The translations under genes were made by a program, and so were the position numbers. From Actinomycetes bacterium (GTDB lineage Bacteria > Actinomycetota > Acidimicrobiia > Acidimicrobiales > SZUA-35), in contig JAJRQY010000154.1 of the NCBI GenBank assembly GCA_024280015.1, positions 1 to 54,191 of the forward strand: a DNA stretch of 54,191 nt, given 5' to 3'. How positions within the stretch are numbered: the stretch's first letter is position 1; every line of letters begins with the position of its first letter. The notes below the pieces were generated by a model. It had not been told where the DNA came from. It worked only from the letters and a program-made list of their open reading frames with translations, and searched no databases. This document shows, one piece after another, positions 51,032 to 54,191 of the stretch.

Positions 51032-52570
51032 CTAGGAAAGTGGTACCGATTGACCGGCACGAACAAATGAGTCCTCATAGGCGAACATGCCGACAAGGGC
51101 GCTGACACCAGCGATGGCGGCCAGCAGCGGATTGGAAGTATCGGTGGCGAGGGAAACAATCACCAGGGCGGCGGGGACAAGAAGGCCGAGGACAATGCCA
51201 CCCCACCAGAACTGCTTGGCGTAGCGACCCTTGGTCATGGTCTCGATCGCCAACTCGACATGGCGACTGCCTTTGGAGGTCAGCTCAACAGCGATAAGGG
51301 CACCAGTGGCGAGGACACCACCGAGAAGGACCCAGCGGACCGCCGTCACCTCGGGAACGTCGATGACCAGATCCATGATGGTGTAAACGGCGCCACCTGC
51401 GGTGACAGCCTGGGCCAACAAGACTGGCAACAAGAGTGGAGTCTGCCACAGGTCGCGACCTTCACATTGGCCGAACAAGAAGGCGGTATAGCCAGCAGTG
51501 CCGGCAGCGCCGAGGACAGCGGGGATGGCCAGGACTTTCAGTAGAGTCTCCGACTCCAGCAGCCCACCCAAGAACCAGAGGCCACAAACCGCGGTGAAGG
51601 CCATGAGGATGTACGCACCCTTCACCAACCAGGACGTCATATTGCCCTTGGTGATGAGATAGTGGAACCGCGTTGGTTGCTTGAGGTCAGTGATCAACAA
51701 GAGACCAGTTAGACCAAGGAATGCTCCGGCCACCATTGGCGGAATGATGCCCACGGCGGCTTGCTTGTCGGCATGACCAAGCAGGATCAGCAGGGCGGCA
51801 ACCAGCATGACACCAGCAGCGACAGCCTTGGTTACGAGGTAGCCAGAGACCTTCTCTTTCCAGGTCATCTTGTGGGCGGTGGTGTAGGTGGTTCGCCCGA
51901 TGACTCCGTCCTCATCGGTTGGGGTCTTGCCCAGGGTCACGGGAATCGTTGGATGGTCTGGGGTTGTTTCGGCCCAGATCAATCCATCATTGGCAATGGC
52001 GGTTCGGGTCGGATCAAGTGATGCCTGGTCAGCGCCTCGGTAGAAGACCTTGGGTTTGGTGTTCTGCTCTGGGGCTCGAACGGCGACATCGTCGCGGGCG
52101 ATGATGCGGCTGATCTCCGAGGCAGGATCGTCCAAATCGCCGATTTTGATCGCCTCGGTTGGGCACACAATCTGACAGGAAGGCTCGAGGCCGACCTCCA
52201 GCCGGTGGTTGCACATATTGCACTTGTGGGCCGTATTGGTTGCCGGGTTGATGTAGAGCGCATCGTAAGGACACGCATTCATGCAGCTCTTGCAACCAAT
52301 GCAATTGTCGTCATCAAAATCGACAACGCCATTATCGGTGCGATACAGCGCAGTGGTGGGGCATATCTTCATGCACGGTGCATCTTCACACTGGTTGCAA
52401 CGCATAACGCTGAACTTGCGAGCAACGTCGGGGAACGACCCCGTCTCGATGTACTTCACCCAGGTGCGGTTCACACCAAGGGGAACATCATGCTCGCTCT
52501 TACAGGCCACCGTGCAGGCGTGGCAGCCAATGCAGTTATCACTATCGAGCAAGAAACCCAGACGGGTCAT
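51032..52570 (-). CDS. Fused Fe-S electron-transfer and membrane-anchor subunit (SoeBC-like)
   Basis: A 512-residue fusion. Residues 1-180 carry four [4Fe-4S] cysteine sets: CIGCHACTVAC, CNQCEDAPCMKIC, CIGCKSCMNAC and CNMC...CQIVC. Then comes a hydrophilic linker to about 240. Residues about 245-500 contain roughly eight membrane helices of the NrfD/PsrC class (VMLVAALLILLGHAD, then AYILMAFTAVCGLWFLGG and the C-terminal LLVPAALVIVSLAT). Normally the B and C subunits are separate genes; one polypeptide here keeps them at fixed stoichiometry. It lies 11 bases upstream of the SoeA-like gene and passes electrons to the quinone pool. Confidence 0.88.
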   Translation of the reverse strand: MTRLGFLLDSDNCIGCHACTVACKSEHDVPLGVNRTWVKYIETGSFPDVARKFSVMRCNQCEDAPCMKICPTTALYRTDNGVVDFDDDNCIGCKSCMNACPYDALYINPATNTAHKCNMCNHRLEVGLEPSCQIVCPTEAIKIGDLDDPASEISRIIARDDVAVRAPEQNTKPKVFYRGADQASLDPTRTAIANDGLIWAETTPDHPTIPVTLGKTPTDEDGVIGRTTYTTAHKMTWKEKVSGYLVTKAVAAGVMLVAALLILLGHADKQAAVGIIPPMVAGAFLGLTGLLLITDLKQPTRFHYLITKGNMTSWLVKGAYILMAFTAVCGLWFLGGLLESETLLKVLAIPAVLGAAGTAGYTAFLFGQCEGRDLWQTPLLLPVLLAQAVTAGGAVYTIMDLVIDVPEVTAVRWVLLGGVLATGALIAVELTSKGSRHVELAIETMTKGRYAKQFWWGGIVLGLLVPAALVIVSLATDTSNPLLAAIAGVSALVGMFAYEDSFVRAGQSVPLS

Positions 52571-52680
52571 GCAATTTCTCCATCCATTGTTGCGTCAGTC
52601 AAGCCAGGACTCTCGTCACTGACGACTCCTTGTGAGCCTCAGGGCTCGACGTCCACGAACGATATTTAGGGGCGGTGCCC

Positions 52681-53883
52681 TCAGGCCCGGCCCTTCAACA
52701 AGAAATCCCAATAGAGAATTGGTAGGCCGTACTTCTTGAGCAGCCATGCATCACGGCGAGGCTTCTGGAAATTGAGAAGTGGGATCGACGGTGTTGGTTC
52801 CATGGTGTAGTCAAACTCGGCCAACAACATCTTGGACCGCGAGGTGGTCAGTGGACAAGAGGCGTAACCACCGTAACTTCCCTCAAGCTTGCGACCAGCA
52901 AGTTGGGCCAACACGTTGGCTTCAACGACCGGAGCCTGCTTACGAATAGCGGCTCCCGTTTTGGAGTTGGGAGTCGAACCAGCATCACCAAGGGCGAACA
53001 CGTTGGGATAGCGGACATGCTGGTGGCTGTGCTTGTCAACATCCACGTAGCCCAGCGGGGTGTCGTTGGCCAGCGGGCTTGACTTCACCCAGTCTGGGGC
53101 GGACTGATGGGGAACGACATGGAGCATGTCATAGGACAGGTCGAATCCCGGTCCACCCTCATCCATTGACTTAAAGGTCGCGGTCTTTCCGTCGGGGTCA
53201 ATGGAGGCCATATCGGCCATGAGATGGAGATTGATGCCGTAGTCGTCGACGACTTCGTCCAATGCGTCAGCAAAGACCGGGACACCAAAGGTCCGTGGGG
53301 TTGGAAGCACGAGGTGGACATCAATATTGTCCAACACGCCCTCGGAACGCCAATAGTCACAGGCCAGATAGGCGATCTTCTGGGGAGCGCCAGCACACTT
53401 GATTGGTCCGGCGGGCATGGTAAACACAGCCGAGCCGGACTTGGTGTTGCGAATGAAATCCCAGGTCTTTGGAGCGAGATCGACTCGATAGTTGGAAGAA
53501 ACACCGTTCTTGCCAAGGGTGTCAGTTACTCCGGGAATCTTGTCCCAGTCCAGCTGGATCCCCGGGCAAACAATGAGGATGTCGTAGCCAATAGTCTTAC
53601 CACCGGCAGTGTCGACGGAGTTGTTGTCTGGGTCAAAGGCACTCGCCGCATCCTTGATCCATGTCACCCCCTTCGGCATGACCGATGCTTCAGAACGCTC
53701 GGTCTTCTTGACGTCTACGCAGCCAGCACCGACCAGGGTGAACAGCGGCTGGTAGTGGTGCTTGTCCGACGGCTCGATGATGGCGATGTCGGTAATTTTC
53801 TTTCTCTTCAGGCGCGACGCCATAGAGATTCCGGCGGCACCGCCTCCAACGATGACAATTTTATGATGGGCAGAGGTGGCCAC
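52681..53883 (-). CDS. sqr: Sulfide:quinone oxidoreductase (type II-like)
   Basis: A 400-residue FAD enzyme that oxidises sulfide and reduces quinone. The N-terminal IVIVGGGAAGISMASRL binds FAD. HHYQPLFTLVGAG, then VCPGIQLDWDKIPGV, follow the SQR pattern. Cysteines at about 163 (GPIKCAGAPQK) and 343 (GYASCPLTTSRSK) are positioned as the two redox cysteines of type II/SQOR enzymes. VFALGDAGSTPNSKTGAAI is the C-terminal FAD-contact motif. It lies 110 bases upstream of the Soe-like genes, same strand. Together these give a sulfide-to-sulfite-to-sulfate route, but no persulfide dioxygenase is seen. Confidence 0.9.
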   Translation of the reverse strand: MATSAHHKIVIVGGGAAGISMASRLKRKKITDIAIIEPSDKHHYQPLFTLVGAGCVDVKKTERSEASVMPKGVTWIKDAASAFDPDNNSVDTAGGKTIGYDILIVCPGIQLDWDKIPGVTDTLGKNGVSSNYRVDLAPKTWDFIRNTKSGSAVFTMPAGPIKCAGAPQKIAYLACDYWRSEGVLDNIDVHLVLPTPRTFGVPVFADALDEVVDDYGINLHLMADMASIDPDGKTATFKSMDEGGPGFDLSYDMLHVVPHQSAPDWVKSSPLANDTPLGYVDVDKHSHQHVRYPNVFALGDAGSTPNSKTGAAIRKQAPVVEANVLAQLAGRKLEGSYGGYASCPLTTSRSKMLLAEFDYTMEPTPSIPLLNFQKPRRDAWLLKKYGLPILYWDFLLKGRA

Positions 53884-54127
53884 AATGATCCCCCTTGGAT
53901 CGAATAGGTGCGTTCATAGGTCCAGCAATCGTCTCCAGGTGCTCGTTCCCCCAACACCGCAGTCGACTGTGACCGGCGACACGCCGGCAGAGGAAAGGTA
54001 CGGCCTTTCGGAGTGCCGGTCAAATAGAACGGACAATTCTTTTGTCTAGGGTCGGGTGACTCGGGCCTCGGACACTCCAAACCGGTGGGCCTTATTGCCT
54101 TTTTATCCATACATCCGTACAATTACG
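53884..54127. promoter_or_regulatory. Upstream region of the sulfide:quinone oxidoreductase
   Basis: A non-coding stretch before sqr. It holds the perfect dyad CCGGCG-ACA-CGCCGG (53973-53987), about 90 bases ahead of the start, and an AT-rich patch around 54097-54127. On the minus strand that patch includes TAATTGTACGGATGTATGG. The segment TAATTRTACGGA also occurs on the plus strand at 44485-44496 before the SulP gene, hinting at a shared site. No gene was identified here. Confidence 0.4.
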
Positions 54128-54191
54128 ATGGCCTTGTCAGACCGCGACCGTTCTCAGACCAGTCCTTTCGAGAGACTTCTTTCGAGACAAC
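54128..54191 (+). CDS. Possible start of a divergent gene (partial)
   Basis: From an ATG at 54128 a frame stays open to the window end: MALSDRDRSQTSPFERLLSR and one more residue. There is no clear ribosome site, and the peptide has no recognisable family pattern. The position, divergent from sqr, suits a regulator or second operon, but a chance frame of 21 codons is equally possible. Confidence 0.25.
   Translation, partial: MALSDRDRSQTSPFERLLSRQ

Overview
The window reads as chromosomal DNA of a moderately high-GC actinobacterium, possibly Acidimicrobiia-like. The grounds are IclR, ROK and AraC regulators, many GTG starts, lipoproteins with LAAAC-type lipoboxes, and Glu/Asp/Ala-rich proteins. 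The taxonomic guess is inference; there is no rRNA or tRNA gene to anchor it. The genes are dense and organised in operons. No CRISPR array or prophage was seen. The only mobile-element trace is the 5' end of a probable IS transposase at the left edge.

Layout. (1) 0.1-7.9 kb: a D-xylose module with xylBA on the minus strand, a ROK-family repressor, and a xylFGH-type ABC importer. Two copies of the same operator-like sequence lie before the ROK gene and before xylF. (2) 8.0-11.3 kb: aquaporin Z, a crotonase, a HAD phosphatase and a divergent IclR regulator. (3) 11.4-28.7 kb: 17 co-directional genes, many overlapping by 1-4 bases, for aromatic degradation. They encode two XylE-type extradiol dioxygenases, a histidine phosphatase, two subunits resembling phenylphosphate synthase (about 40 and 70 kDa), a Rieske oxygenase, a full meta-cleavage lower pathway (decarboxylase, tautomerase, hydratase, aldolase, acetaldehyde dehydrogenase, hydroxymuconic semialdehyde dehydrogenase), and a complete four-component toluene-4-monooxygenase (tmoABCDEF). 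(4) 28.7-38.8 kb: mixed housekeeping and accessory genes, comprising a second HAD paralogue, an orphan ZnuA, two EamA transporters, an ACT regulator, an unusually AT-rich plsC, a methyltransferase, a discoidin-like lipoprotein, a D-threonine-aldolase-like enzyme, a crotonase and an acyl-CoA dehydrogenase. (5) 39.0-42.7 kb: a lipoprotein plus a MacAB-like efflux operon. (6) 42.7-54.2 kb: a sulfur and redox region with a SulP transporter behind a CsoR/CstR-like palindrome, an AraC regulator, a 1-Cys peroxiredoxin divergent from a Fur-family regulator, a YeeE/YedE pair, a SoeA-like molybdoenzyme, a fused Fe-S/NrfD-type subunit, and sulfide:quinone oxidoreductase.

The most interesting candidate system is the cassette at 13.2-18.8 kb: phosphatase, phenylphosphate-synthase-like pair and Rieske oxygenase, inserted between the ring-cleavage enzymes and the lower pathway. 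It suggests an aerobic phosphorylate-oxygenate-dephosphorylate route. In that route a phenol made by the toluene monooxygenase would be phosphorylated, hydroxylated by the Rieske oxygenase as its phosphate ester, dephosphorylated to a catechol, and cleaved by the extradiol dioxygenases. The protein families are seen directly; the pathway is inference. The nearest known precedents are anaerobic phenylphosphate synthase of Thauera and the cresol phosphorylation (Cre) system of Corynebacterium.
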